Position numbers and translations under genes: made by a program. The notes below the pieces were generated by a model, which ran no database searches, was not told the DNA's origin, and was given only the letters and a program-made list of their open reading frames with translations. From positions 1,860,001 to 1,924,000 of the forward strand of contig NZ_CP047954.1 of assembly GCF_014279895.1 (NCBI RefSeq): a stretch of DNA of 64,000 bases. Direction: 5' to 3'. This document shows positions 17,626 to 27,610 of the stretch, in pieces (position 1 is the stretch's first letter; every line of letters begins with the position of its first letter). This stretch comes from Synechococcus sp. M16.1. GTDB taxonomy: Bacteria; Cyanobacteriota; Cyanobacteriia; PCC-6307; Cyanobiaceae.

Positions 17626-18248
17626 CAGACCTGTCCAACAGGTGAGGTGGGGTAGATCGGCAGCACCTCAGCCCAGGGCATCGCAGCCCCGGCAGCATGG
17701 CTGCGCTGCAACAGCTGCAGGAGCCGCGCCACATCCGCTTCCACATCCAGCTGCACCTCAACAGCAGGCTTGGGTGATGCCCCCTGAGGCAGCAAGGTCG
17801 GCAGGCTGAGTTCGTGAACCTGCCCGGCCGTGATCCGGTACTGACCACCCACCACCCCGCGCCGGGGCAACTCCTGGGTGATCCAGAACGGTTCCCCCTG
17901 CATGGATTGGGGCAGTTGCCGCTCCAGGCGTGGGGCCATCAGGGCATAGCTGCTCACCCCCAGCAGGGGGCAATCCAGCTGTTGCGCCAGGGTGCGGGCC
18001 ATCACCATCGTGAGGCGGGTGCCGGTGAAGCCGCCGGGTCCCGTCGCGACGGCAAGGCCCTGCAACTGGGGCCAACGCTCGGGCGGGAGGAGCCCCTGAA
18101 CCCGCGAAATCAAGCTGTTGGAGAGGCCCCGGCCATCCGGATGAGCCTGCACCAGGGGCTCTGCCCCAGGCTGCTGAGGATCCAGCAGCGCCATGCCAAA
18201 GCAGTCGGAACAGCTGTGCAAGGCGAGCAGCAGCGGTGGAGCCGTCAT
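17625..18248 (-). CDS. tsaB: tRNA threonylcarbamoyladenosine biosynthesis protein TsaB
   Basis: ATG at 18248 gives 207 residues, beginning MTAPPLLLALHSCSD; the open frame reaches 18329, but that part re-reads ycf34. LAVATGPGGFTGTRLTMVMARTLA is the characteristic TsaB/YeaZ motif. With TsaD and TsaE it makes t6A37 in ANN-decoding tRNAs. Its ATG overlaps the ycf34 TGA (ATGA). Confidence 0.9.
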   Translation of the reverse strand: MTAPPLLLALHSCSDCFGMALLDPQQPGAEPLVQAHPDGRGLSNSLISRVQGLLPPERWPQLQGLAVATGPGGFTGTRLTMVMARTLAQQLDCPLLGVSSYALMAPRLERQLPQSMQGEPFWITQELPRRGVVGGQYRITAGQVHELSLPTLLPQGASPKPAVEVQLDVEADVARLLQLLQRSHAAGAAMPWAEVLPIYPTSPVGQV

Positions 18249-18496
18249 CGGGGCAGCTCCTGTCCAGGACGGCAACGCTGCCACCGGCCTGGATCCGCCT
18301 TGAAGCTGGCGCAGGAGCGCACATCCCACTCAATCCCGGCCTGGCCATCGGGGAGATCCATCACCGACACGTGGATACGGGGCGCGTCTGGCTCAAAATC
18401 CGGGGCCTGGGCTAGATGCGGAACACCATGCTGACGCTCAACTGCGTGATAGGCCTGACAACGGTCGACCCAGCTGCAATCCACGCAGATGCACAT
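18245..18496 (-). CDS. ycf34: Ycf34 family protein
   Basis: The protein is 83 residues. Four cysteines cluster at the start (C2, C4, C7, C13 in MCICVDCSWVDRC), followed by CQAYHAVERQHGVPHL and FEPDAPRIHVSV. This matches Ycf34, an iron-sulfur protein of cyanobacteria and algal plastids connected with photosynthetic electron transport. It diverges from the CCA-adding enzyme, with 32 bases between the genes. Confidence 0.9.
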   Translation of the reverse strand: MCICVDCSWVDRCQAYHAVERQHGVPHLAQAPDFEPDAPRIHVSVMDLPDGQAGIEWDVRSCASFKADPGRWQRCRPGQELPR

Positions 18497-18528
18497 GCCT
18501 CCCGAGGCCGTTCACTCCCCCCATTCTG

Positions 18529-19722
18529 ATGGCCCAAGGCTCCGGCAACGCATTGCTTGACCAGCTGCGCGAGCGACTGGCTCCAGCCCAGTGGCCTCTC
18601 CCCCTGGCACGGCTTCCGGAGGGCACGGCGCTGGTGGGTGGCGCCGTGCGGGATGGCTTGCTGGACCGTCTCCAGGAGCAGCCGGATCTTGACCTGGTGG
18701 TCCCAGCGGATGCCATCGCTCTGACCAAGGCCCTGGCCCAGGAGCTCCATGGCACTTGTGTGGTGCTCGACGCGGAACGGAGCATTGCTCGGCTGGTGCT
18801 TGGTGGCTGGACGGTCGACATCGCCCGACAGGACGGAGACCGCATCGAAGACGACCTCTGGCGGCGCGACTACCGGCTCAATGCCATCGCCGTGTCGCTC
18901 CAGCCCTGGGGAGAGCTGTGGGACCCCACAGGGGGACTGAGCGACCTCCAGCAGGGCTGCCTGACCGCCGTCTCGGAAGCCAACCTCATCGACGACCCTC
19001 TGCGGTTGCTGCGGGGATTGCGGCTGATGGCGGAAATCCCCCTCACCATCTCCCACCAGACCATGGCGTGGATTGAGCGCCACGCCGCACGGCTTCCGGA
19101 AGCGGCACCGGAGCGAATCCTGGCGGAGCTGCAGCGCCTGGTGCGGGGCGAACACGCTGACGCCGCGATGGCAGCCCTCACAAGCCTGCCGTTGCTGCAT
19201 CCCTGGGCGGCCGGAGGGCAACCTCCCACGCCCGGCAACATCGATGGCCTGACCAGCGAGGAAGCCGCAGAAGCAGTGCCCTTGGCTCGACTGACGGCCC
19301 TGGTGAGCGATGAGGGTCTCAGCCAACTCCGCGCCAGTCGCGCCCTTCGCCAGCGCTGCAAACGGCTGCGGAGCTGGCAGCAACGCACCGGCCAGGCACC
19401 GGGCGAGCTACCTGAGAGCGATCGACTGCAATTGCATGAGGAGCTCGAGGGGGATCTCCCCGCCCTGGCCCTGCAACTGCCCATGCCCGAAAAAGAAATC
19501 TGGCTGCGTCGATGGCGCAACGCCGAGGACCCTCTGTTCCACCCCAGAACCCCGGTCGACGGCAATGGCCTGCTGGCGGCCCTGGAGGTCGAACCCGGCC
19601 CCCGTCTCGGACGCCTGCTGCATCATCTGAAGCTTGAACATGCCTTTGGACGCATCCAGACCCCAAGCGAGGCACTGAAGGAGGCCCAACATTTCTTGAC
19701 CCGTGAAAGCGAGGCTCTGTGA
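18529..19722 (+). CDS. tRNA nucleotidyltransferase / poly(A) polymerase family (CCA-adding)
   Basis: The protein is 397 residues. The N-terminal nucleotidyltransferase core has LVGGAVRDGLLDR, metal-binding DLDLVV and RDYRLNAIAV. The IDDPLRLLRGLRLMAEI segment is a class II CCA enzyme signature. The tRNA genes here (for example tRNA-Asn) do not encode CCA, so such an enzyme is needed. Some cyanobacteria split A-adding and CC-adding activity between two proteins, and this sequence alone does not tell which applies. Confidence 0.9.
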   Translation: MAQGSGNALLDQLRERLAPAQWPLPLARLPEGTALVGGAVRDGLLDRLQEQPDLDLVVPADAIALTKALAQELHGTCVVLDAERSIARLVLGGWTVDIARQDGDRIEDDLWRRDYRLNAIAVSLQPWGELWDPTGGLSDLQQGCLTAVSEANLIDDPLRLLRGLRLMAEIPLTISHQTMAWIERHAARLPEAAPERILAELQRLVRGEHADAAMAALTSLPLLHPWAAGGQPPTPGNIDGLTSEEAAEAVPLARLTALVSDEGLSQLRASRALRQRCKRLRSWQQRTGQAPGELPESDRLQLHEELEGDLPALALQLPMPEKEIWLRRWRNAEDPLFHPRTPVDGNGLLAALEVEPGPRLGRLLHHLKLEHAFGRIQTPSEALKEAQHFLTRESEAL

Positions 19723-19783
19723 TTAACTTTCCAGGTGTCAATGATGACGGTCAGACACCGACAGATCGCATTTCCTTTCCTTC

Positions 19784-20137
19784 ATGAGCATCCGCCTGTA
19801 CATCGGCAACCTGCCGCAGACCTTTGAAGAACAGGAGCTGGTGGCTCTGCTCAAGTCGGTGGGAGAAGGGATTCGGTTCAAGTCGGTTCTCGACCGCGAA
19901 ACCGGTGCATGCCGCGGTTTCGGCTTCGCCAACGTGGACGATCCGAAGCTGGCCGACGCCGTACTCGAAGCTCTCAACGGCAAGGAGTTCGGTGGCAGTG
20001 CCCTACGCGTCGAGCGCTCCGAGCGTCGCGACAACAATGCTGGCGGCAACCGTCGTGGAGCCCCCAATGCAGCCGGCCAGCCTCAAGTTGCCCGAAAGGC
20101 TGTGAACAAGGTGGTCCACAGCGATGCGAAGAGCTAA
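19784..20137 (+). CDS. RRM-type RNA-binding protein, apparently truncated
   Basis: The protein is 117 residues. One RRM spans about 1-78, with RNP2 LYIGNL at 5-10 and RNP1 RGFGFANV at 44-51, followed by a Gly/Asn/Arg-rich linker. Cyanobacterial Rbp proteins of this type bind mRNA and some help localise photosystem transcripts to thylakoids. The frame ends in TAA at 20135-20137. The same frame continues for 25 codons to a TGA at 20213-20215 and encodes a plausible family C-terminus. The gene may therefore carry a nonsense mutation or be read through. It has its own terminator at 20258-20287. Confidence 0.9.
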   Translation: MSIRLYIGNLPQTFEEQELVALLKSVGEGIRFKSVLDRETGACRGFGFANVDDPKLADAVLEALNGKEFGGSALRVERSERRDNNAGGNRRGAPNAAGQPQVARKAVNKVVHSDAKS

Positions 20138-20215
20138 GGCGCTCCTGACCCCCGCTGGGCCGGCGAACTGTCCAAGCTCAAGGATCTGCTGGCCAACCAG
20201 AAGACGGCGGTTTGA
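20138..20215 (+). other. In-frame coding remnant downstream of the RRM gene stop
   Basis: Directly after the TAA at 20135-20137, the same frame reads GAPDPRWAGELSKLKDLLAN and then QKTAV before TGA at 20213. This amphipathic ending resembles, from memory, the C-terminus of RRM proteins in related picocyanobacteria. No start codon or ribosome binding site of its own is evident, so it is not a separate gene. Confidence 0.7.
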
Positions 20216-20257
20216 TCAGTCGCTGATCTGATCGAGGGAAAAAGAAGATCAACTTCA

Positions 20258-20287
20258 CCCCTGCCGGTTGTCCCGGCAGGGGTTTTT
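20258..20287 (+). terminator. Rho-independent terminator of the RRM gene
   Basis: CCCCTGCCGG (20258-20267) pairs with CCGGCAGGGG (20273-20282) around TTGTC, followed by T5. It lies 42 bases past the second, distal stop codon of the RRM frame. Its T-run reaches the crtB stop codon of the opposite strand. Confidence 0.92.
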
Positions 20288-21194
20288 AGCGTGACTGAGC
20301 CAACAGGAATGAACGGGGCAGATCAAGCAGCTTGTTGACCTTGGCCACATAGGCACGGTGATTGAACACGTCGTAATCGACCCGTTCAATTTCATCCAGG
20401 ATGCCGCGGTACAACCGCAACGACGTCCACACCGGCCAGCGCGCATCGGCGGACAGCCAACGGACTCCGGCTTCGGAGCGAGCAAACCAATCGCGAGCCC
20501 GCTCCAGCTGGAAGCGCATCAACGCACGCCAGGCGTTGTTGAGGGTTCCAGCCATCAGCTCCTCCTCGGAATAACCGAACCGCTCGAGATCTTCCTGGGG
20601 CAGATAGATACGACCACGGCCCCGGTCTTCCCCCACATCCCGAAGGATATTGGTGAGTTGGTTGGCGATCCCCAGGGCGACGGCAGCATCGGAGGTGTCG
20701 GGACAGTCGCTCCAGGGAGCTGAGGTGTAGGCCTGGTCGACGCCCATCACCCCCTGGGTCATCAGGCCAACGGTGCCTGCCACGCGATAGCAGTAGAGCT
20801 TGAGGTCTTCAAAGCGGGGGTAGCGGGTCCAGGTGAGGTCCATCCGCTGGCCCTCGATCATGTCGAGGTAAGGCTGAATGCCCTGGGGGAAGCGCTCCAG
20901 GGTGTCGACCATCACCGCATCCAGGTCGTCCTCCACCCGACCATCAAACAGAGCAAGGGTCTTCTCCTCCCAACGGTCGAGCCGCTCTGCAAGCTCCTTC
21001 ACCGGACGCGCCTGGGCCTCCGGGCTGTCCATCAACTCGTCCGTGCGCCGGCACCACACATAGATCGCCCAAATGGCACGCCGCTTCTCCGGAGGGAGAA
21101 GCAAGGTGCCGATATAGAACGTCTTGGCCCACTCGGCGGTCTCCCGACGGCAGGCCTCAAAGGCTGCGTCGAGATCCGGGGAGGCGAGGGGCAT
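20286..21194 (-). CDS. crtB: Phytoene synthase
   Basis: The protein is 302 residues. Both Asp-rich prenyl-diphosphate motifs are present: DELMD within WCRRTDELMDSPEA and DVGED within NILRDVGEDRGRGRIYLP. It condenses two geranylgeranyl diphosphates to 15-cis-phytoene, the first committed carotenoid step. It begins 3 bases after the crtP stop on the same strand, so both steps are on one transcript. Confidence 0.97.
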   Translation of the reverse strand: MPLASPDLDAAFEACRRETAEWAKTFYIGTLLLPPEKRRAIWAIYVWCRRTDELMDSPEAQARPVKELAERLDRWEEKTLALFDGRVEDDLDAVMVDTLERFPQGIQPYLDMIEGQRMDLTWTRYPRFEDLKLYCYRVAGTVGLMTQGVMGVDQAYTSAPWSDCPDTSDAAVALGIANQLTNILRDVGEDRGRGRIYLPQEDLERFGYSEEELMAGTLNNAWRALMRFQLERARDWFARSEAGVRWLSADARWPVWTSLRLYRGILDEIERVDYDVFNHRAYVAKVNKLLDLPRSFLLAQSR

Positions 21195-21197
21195 GGC

Positions 21198-22643
<1,446 letters not shown>

Positions 22644-22704
22644 TTAAAAGGGCTTGACCCCCGTTCGCTTCTTAAAGTCGTGTCAGCTTTCCCGTGGGCG
22701 CGTC

Positions 22705-23052
22705 TTGGCTGACACCCTTCTCAAGTGCACCACCCGCCACGTGCGCCTGTTCACAGCAGCACTTCAAGAGGAGGATCTGATTCCTTCGGATGACCAACTG
22801 ACCTTGGATCTGGATCCCGACAACGAATTTCTCTGGGATGCAGCCAGTCTCGCCAAGGTGCAGGGACGCTTCAAGGAACTGGTGGATGCCGCAGCCGGTG
22901 GCGAACTGAGTGACTACACCCTGCGCCGCATTGGTACAGACCTGGAGGGATTCATCCGGCAACTGCTCCAGGCCGGAGAACTCAGCTACAACCCGGATGG
23001 CCGCGTGCAGAACTTCTCCATGGGCCTGCCCCGCACCCCAGAACTGTTGTGA
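22705..23052 (+). CDS. ndhM: NAD(P)H-quinone oxidoreductase subunit M
   Basis: TTG at 22705 gives 115 residues beginning [18 protein letters not shown], the usual NdhM start and length; the frame reaches back to 22654 without family similarity. [17 protein letters not shown] and [20 protein letters not shown] are characteristic. NdhM is an oxygenic-phototroph-specific peripheral subunit near the ferredoxin-binding side of NDH-1. Its stop overlaps the next start as GTGA. Confidence 0.94.
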   Translation: MADTLLKCTTRHVRLFTAALQEEDLIPSDDQLTLDLDPDNEFLWDAASLAKVQGRFKELVDAAAGGELSDYTLRRIGTDLEGFIRQLLQAGELSYNPDGRVQNFSMGLPRTPELL

Positions 23053-23684
23053 CCGGCTCGCGCTACGACCGCGGCGGCCGCCGACCGCGTGATGGCCGCT
23101 ACGACCGCGGTGAGCGGGACCGCTATGACGCTCCACCCCGGGGCGGATACGGCCGTCCTCCCGGCCCGCCACCAGGTGGCGGAGGCGGCCAGGGCGGCTT
23201 TCAATTCAGCACCCTCACCGTGGCCGTCTTGGCAGGCGTTCTCGTGGTGGGAATCGGCATCGGCAGCGCTGTCACCAGCACCACCACGGGAGACCAGGGA
23301 AACATCGCCAGCTCCCAGCAACTGGACATGGCCGTTCCCGACCCGGAGTTCTGCCGCCAGTGGGGGGCGAGCGCCTTCGTCATGGACATCGAGATGTACA
23401 CGACGCTCAACCCCTCCAGCAGCTTTGTGACCCAGCCAACCCTGCAACCGGGTTGTGTGATCCGTCGGGAGAACTGGTCGGTGCTGCGCAAGGAGGGGGC
23501 CATCACCGCCGAGCAGGAGCGTGAGTGCAAACAGCGGATGAACACTTTTGCCTACATCGGCTCCGTTCGGGACAAGCCCGTGGTGCGCTGCGTCTACCAA
23601 ACCGATATCAGTGAGAACAAATTCCTCACCCGAGGCGTGGCAGATGACGCTGTGGGCGTGACACCCGAGGCCGATCAGTTCTGA
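23049..23684 (+). CDS. DUF3172 domain membrane-anchored protein
   Basis: GTG at 23049 gives 211 residues. The first 50 are rich in Arg, Gly, Asp and Tyr, then Pro/Gly. One membrane helix follows at about 54-74. The soluble C-terminal part has [35 protein letters not shown] and [23 protein letters not shown], as in cyanobacterial DUF3172 proteins. Function is unknown. It is translationally coupled to ndhM and overlaps rbcR by 10 bases at the 3' end. Confidence 0.85.
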   Translation: MTGSRYDRGGRRPRDGRYDRGERDRYDAPPRGGYGRPPGPPPGGGGGQGGFQFSTLTVAVLAGVLVVGIGIGSAVTSTTTGDQGNIASSQQLDMAVPDPEFCRQWGASAFVMDIEMYTTLNPSSSFVTQPTLQPGCVIRRENWSVLRKEGAITAEQERECKQRMNTFAYIGSVRDKPVVRCVYQTDISENKFLTRGVADDAVGVTPEADQF

Positions 23685-24664
23685 ACCAGTTGCTCCCCGA
23701 TCGCTTCAGGCGCGACCTTCGCTGCCTGACGAATCGGGCTGTCAGCGCTGGCAAAGACGGGCAGAACGTCATTGCGGAAGGCCACCGAGGCGCGTGAGCA
23801 GTAGCGGGCGGGATGGGTGATCAACTTGAGCTGGCGTCTCACCTGCAGATCAGCCACCTGGGGCCGGTGAATCGTTCCCGCCGATAACTCCCGCTCGATC
23901 GACACCACGGGAACAAAGGCGGCTCCCAGGCCCGCCTGAACGGCATTCTTGATGGCTTCCAGCGAATTCAGCTCCATGTCGATGCGCAGGCGCTGCACAT
24001 CCAGGCCGGAGCGCGCCAGAAGCTGGTCGACCATCTTCCGGGTGGTGGATTGCGCATCGAGACAGACAAAGCCCAGGCGATACAGGTCTTCCTTGGTGAG
24101 TTCAGCCAGTCGGGCCAAGGGGTGCTTCACCGGCAGCACCAGCGCCAGCTCATCACTGGCGTAGGGCACCACCTGCAGCAGTTCATTGAGTTCCGCCGGC
24201 AATTCACCACCGATGATCGCCAGGTCGATCTGACCGTTGGCCACACTCCAGCCCGTGCGTCTGGTGCTGTGGACCTGGAGCTGCACGGACACGTCCGGAT
24301 ATTTCTGGCGGAACAGGCCGATCATCCGGGGCATCAGGTAGGTGCCGGTGGTCTGGCTTGCCCCCACGATCAGGGATCCACCTTTGAGGTTGTGGAGATC
24401 ATCCAGGGCCCGACAGGCTTCATGGCACTGGCTCAGGATCCGGTCGCAGTAACTCAGCAGCAGATGGCCAGCCTCAGTGAGCTGCGCCTTGCGCCCGCCG
24501 CGATCAAACAGCGAAACCTCCAACTGCTTCTCCAGGTTCTGGATCTGAAGGCTGACGGCGGGCTGGGTGACGTAGAGACTGTCGGCGGCTTTCTTGAAGC
24601 TGCCCTCACTGACAATCGCGCGAAGGATCCGCAGCTGGTCAAGGGTGAACGGCAGATCGGCCAC
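23675..24664 (-). CDS. rbcR: LysR-family regulator RbcR/NdhR-like (Ycf30)
   Basis: GTG at 24664 gives 329 residues starting [18 protein letters not shown]; the frame extends to 24706, but those residues do not fit the family. An N-terminal winged HTH (about 4-63) has [27 protein letters not shown] LysR effector domain follows, with [23 protein letters not shown]. The sequence is of the RbcR/Ycf30 class, which controls Rubisco and carbon-uptake or NDH-1 genes. It stands 81 bases from the divergent NnrU-like gene that precedes ndhF and ndhD, so it may act on that transcript. Confidence 0.88.
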   Translation of the reverse strand: MADLPFTLDQLRILRAIVSEGSFKKAADSLYVTQPAVSLQIQNLEKQLEVSLFDRGGRKAQLTEAGHLLLSYCDRILSQCHEACRALDDLHNLKGGSLIVGASQTTGTYLMPRMIGLFRQKYPDVSVQLQVHSTRRTGWSVANGQIDLAIIGGELPAELNELLQVVPYASDELALVLPVKHPLARLAELTKEDLYRLGFVCLDAQSTTRKMVDQLLARSGLDVQRLRIDMELNSLEAIKNAVQAGLGAAFVPVVSIERELSAGTIHRPQVADLQVRRQLKLITHPARYCSRASVAFRNDVLPVFASADSPIRQAAKVAPEAIGEQLVQN

Positions 24665-24745
24665 CGCGGAACACCCGGAGGAACACCAGAAATTTAGGAC
24701 CGCCACGTCCGACAGCCAGAATCACGCCCTTCCAACGCAGCCGCC

Positions 24746-25477
24746 ATGGCCTCCACCCACCACAGCAGCGTCGTGATGCTGGTGCTGCTGATCGTGTTTG
24801 CCGTAATTCACAGCGGTGGTGCTGCCCTGCGCAGCCGGGCTGAGGCCGTGATCGGAGCACGGGCCTGGCGCCTGATCTTCGCGGCAGCCAGCATTCCCTC
24901 GGCCGTGGTGGTGATCGGATGGTTCCTGGCCCATCGCTACGACGGGATGCGGCTGTGGAATCTCCAGGGCGTGCCTGGGGTGATTCCGCTCGTGTGGATC
25001 GGAACCGCCATCAGTTTTCTCTTCCTCTATCCAGCCACCTACAACCTGCTGGAGATCCCGGCGGTGCTGAAACCGCAGGTGCGTCTTTACGCCACAGGGA
25101 TCATCCGCATCAGCCGCCATCCCCAGGCCATCGGGCAAATCCTCTGGTGCCTCACCCATGCCCTCTGGATCGGCAGCAGCTTCATGCTGGTGACCTGCGT
25201 GGGCCTGATCGGCCATCACCTCTTCGCCGTCTGGCATGGCGACCGGCGCCTGAAGGCCCGCTTCGGCGAAGCCTTTGACGAGCTCAAGGCAAGCACCTCG
25301 ATCGTGCCTTTCGCAGCGGTGCTGGATGGACGCCAGCAGTTGCAGTGGCAGGAATTCGTTCGACCGGCACAACTGGGCATCGCCATCGCCGTCGGCGTGT
25401 TCTGGTGGGCCCATCGCTTCATTCCGACGGCTGCCGAGTTGATGCGCAATTCAGCACTCCAGAACCTGCTGGGCTGA
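24746..25477 (+). CDS. NnrU family membrane protein, Z-ISO-like
   Basis: The protein is 243 residues with about six membrane helices. Family features are FAVIHSGGAALRSR in helix 1, PATYNLLEIPAVLKP, GIIRISRHPQAIGQILWCLTHALWIG and GHHLFAVWHGDRRL. The His and Arg residues in IHSG, SRHP and GHH are typical of the NnrU domain. NnrU-domain proteins include 15-cis-zeta-carotene isomerase (Z-ISO) of plants and cyanobacteria. That role is attractive with crtP and crtB 2-4 kb away, but it is inferred. It lies 34 bases upstream of ndhF and diverges from rbcR. Confidence 0.82.
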   Translation: MASTHHSSVVMLVLLIVFAVIHSGGAALRSRAEAVIGARAWRLIFAAASIPSAVVVIGWFLAHRYDGMRLWNLQGVPGVIPLVWIGTAISFLFLYPATYNLLEIPAVLKPQVRLYATGIIRISRHPQAIGQILWCLTHALWIGSSFMLVTCVGLIGHHLFAVWHGDRRLKARFGEAFDELKASTSIVPFAAVLDGRQQLQWQEFVRPAQLGIAIAVGVFWWAHRFIPTAAELMRNSALQNLLG

Positions 25478-25511
25478 GCTGCCTACACTCGCTTCAACCT
25501 CCTTTTTGCGG

Positions 25512-27521
25512 ATGCCCTCGGCCGAGGAACTCGCCTGGCTCATTCCGGTTCTGCCCCTGTTCGGCGCAGTGCTGACCGGGTTGGGATTGATCAGCTTCAA
25601 CCGCACGATCAATCGGTTGCGCAAACCCGTTGCGCTGCTTTTGATCTCCTGCGTTGGCGCAGCTGCGGCCCTCAGCTACAGCATCCTGTTCAACCAGCTC
25701 AATGGCGCCCCGCCCGTTGAGCATCTGTTCGTATGGGCCAGCGCAGGCAACTTCGTTCTGCCGATGGGCTACGTGGTGGATCCACTCGGGGCGGTGATGC
25801 TGGCGCTGGTCACCACCATCGCCCTGCTGGTGCTGGTGTATTCCCACGGCTACATGGCCCATGACAAGGGCTATGTGCGCTTTTTCACGTACTTGGCGCT
25901 GTTCAGCAGCTCCATGCTGGGTCTGATCATCAGCCCCAATCTTCTGGAGATCTACGTCTTCTGGGAGCTGGTGGGCATGTGCTCCTACCTGCTGGTGGGC
26001 TTCTGGTACGACCGCGACGGTGCCGCCCACGCCGCTCAGAAGGCTTTTGTGGTGAACCGGGTTGGTGACTTCGGCCTGCTGTTGGGCATCCTTGGCCTGT
26101 TCTGGGCCACTGGAAGCTTCGATTTCCAGGGAATCGCCGATGGTCTGCAGAACGGCCTGGCCGCCGGAACGGTGGCCCCATGGGCAGCGCTGCTGCTCTG
26201 CCTGCTGGTGTTCATGGGTCCGATGGCCAAGTCGGCCCAGTTCCCTCTCCACGTTTGGCTGCCCGATGCCATGGAGGGCCCGACGCCGATTTCAGCGCTG
26301 ATTCACGCCGCAACGATGGTGGCCGCAGGGGTGTTCCTGGTTGCCCGACTCGATCCCCTCTACGCCCAGTTCCCCATCGTTCAAACCGTGATCGCCGTCG
26401 TTGGCACGATCACCTGCTTCCTGGGGGCTTCCATCGCCCTCACCCAGATGGACCTCAAGAAGGGTCTGGCCTACAGCACCGTCTCCCAGCTCGGCTACAT
26501 GATGCTGGCGATGGGTTGCGGTGCCCCGGTCGCCGGCATCTTCCACCTGGTGACCCATGCCTTTTTCAAGGCGATGTTGTTCCTGGGATCAGGCTCCGTC
26601 ATCCACGCCATGGAGGAGGTGGTGGGCCACGAGCCCGTTCTTGCCCAGGACATGCGCCTGATGGGCGGCCTGCGCAAAAAGATGCCCGTCACCTCGATCA
26701 CCTTCTTCATCGGCTGCATCGCCATCAGCGGCATTCCGCCCCTGGCCGGCTTCTGGAGCAAGGACGAAATTCTTGGCCAGGCCTTCAACAGCTACCCACT
26801 GCTCTGGGTGGTGGGCTTCCTGACGGCGGGGATGACGGCCTTCTACATGTTCCGGCTCTACTTCCTCACCTTTGAGGGGGAGTTCCGCGGCAATGACACC
26901 GCCATGCAGGCCCAGCTGCTGACCGCCGCTGGCAAGGATCCTTCCGAGCACCACGCCCATGGCGGCAGCGTGCACGAATCGGCCTGGCCGATGGCGGCCC
27001 CCTTGGCGGTGCTGGCGGTGCCTTCCGTCCTGATTGGCCTCTTGGGCACCCCATGGAACAGCCGCTTTGCGGGCCTTCTCAATCCGGAAGAAGCCCTCGA
27101 GATGGCCGAACAGTTCAGCTGGGGCGAGTTTCTCCCCCTGGCGGGCGCCTCCGTGGCCATCTCCGTTGCCGGCATCAGCCTGGCTGTTCTGGCCTATGCC
27201 CTGCGTCGGATTGATCTGGGGCAGCTGGTGGCCGGCCGCTTCCCGGCGGTGAATGCCTTCCTCGCCAACAAGTGGTATCTCGATGTGTTGAACGAAAAGC
27301 TGTTCGTTCGCGGCAGCCGCAAACTGGCGCGGGAGGTGCTCGAGGTGGACGCCAAAGTGGTTGATGGCGTGGTCAACCTCACCGGACTGCTCACCCTGGG
27401 CAGCGGCGAAGGTCTCAAATATCTCGAGACCGGACGGGCCCAGTTCTATGCCCTGATTGTGTTTGCCGGTGTGATTGGCCTGGTGGTGCTGTTTGGCGTG
27501 ATCGGCGGACCAATCGCTTGA
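25512..27521 (+). CDS. ndhF: NAD(P)H-quinone oxidoreductase subunit 5 (NdhF1)
   Basis: ATG at 25512 gives 669 residues; a TTG two codons upstream is possible. About 16 helices are expected. It contains LLEIYVFWELVGMCSYLLVGFW, FPLHVWLPDAMEGPTPISALIHAATMVAAG, KKGLAYSTVSQLGYMMLAMG and the long amphipathic C-terminal part of the NuoL/NdhF antiporter-like subunit. The next gene is ndhD. An NdhF1-NdhD1 pair is the respiratory and cyclic-electron-flow type; the CO2-uptake types (F3/D3, F4/D4) usually sit with cup genes, which are absent here. Confidence 0.95.
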   Translation: MPSAEELAWLIPVLPLFGAVLTGLGLISFNRTINRLRKPVALLLISCVGAAAALSYSILFNQLNGAPPVEHLFVWASAGNFVLPMGYVVDPLGAVMLALVTTIALLVLVYSHGYMAHDKGYVRFFTYLALFSSSMLGLIISPNLLEIYVFWELVGMCSYLLVGFWYDRDGAAHAAQKAFVVNRVGDFGLLLGILGLFWATGSFDFQGIADGLQNGLAAGTVAPWAALLLCLLVFMGPMAKSAQFPLHVWLPDAMEGPTPISALIHAATMVAAGVFLVARLDPLYAQFPIVQTVIAVVGTITCFLGASIALTQMDLKKGLAYSTVSQLGYMMLAMGCGAPVAGIFHLVTHAFFKAMLFLGSGSVIHAMEEVVGHEPVLAQDMRLMGGLRKKMPVTSITFFIGCIAISGIPPLAGFWSKDEILGQAFNSYPLLWVVGFLTAGMTAFYMFRLYFLTFEGEFRGNDTAMQAQLLTAAGKDPSEHHAHGGSVHESAWPMAAPLAVLAVPSVLIGLLGTPWNSRFAGLLNPEEALEMAEQFSWGEFLPLAGASVAISVAGISLAVLAYALRRIDLGQLVAGRFPAVNAFLANKWYLDVLNEKLFVRGSRKLAREVLEVDAKVVDGVVNLTGLLTLGSGEGLKYLETGRAQFYALIVFAGVIGLVVLFGVIGGPIA

Positions 27522-27536
27522 AGCCCATCGTCCATG

Positions 27537-27566
27537 TGTGTCATCGCCTATCGAGGTGATGACACA
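27537..27566. repeat. Inverted repeat between ndhF and ndhD
   Basis: TGTGTCATCGCC (27537-27548) and GGTGATGACACA (27555-27566) pair over 12 positions, with one G-T in RNA, around a 6-base loop TATCGA. No T-run follows, so it does not look like a complete terminator. It could stabilise or process the ndhF-ndhD message, or be a protein-binding palindrome. Confidence 0.6.
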
Positions 27567-27610
27567 GCGGCCATGATTTCTACGATCCATCCAGTGAGGA
27601 TCGGATCAGC

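Noticed and set aside
20258-20287. Terminator acting for crtB on the minus strand
   Set aside because: The stem is symmetric, but no T-run follows it on the minus strand.
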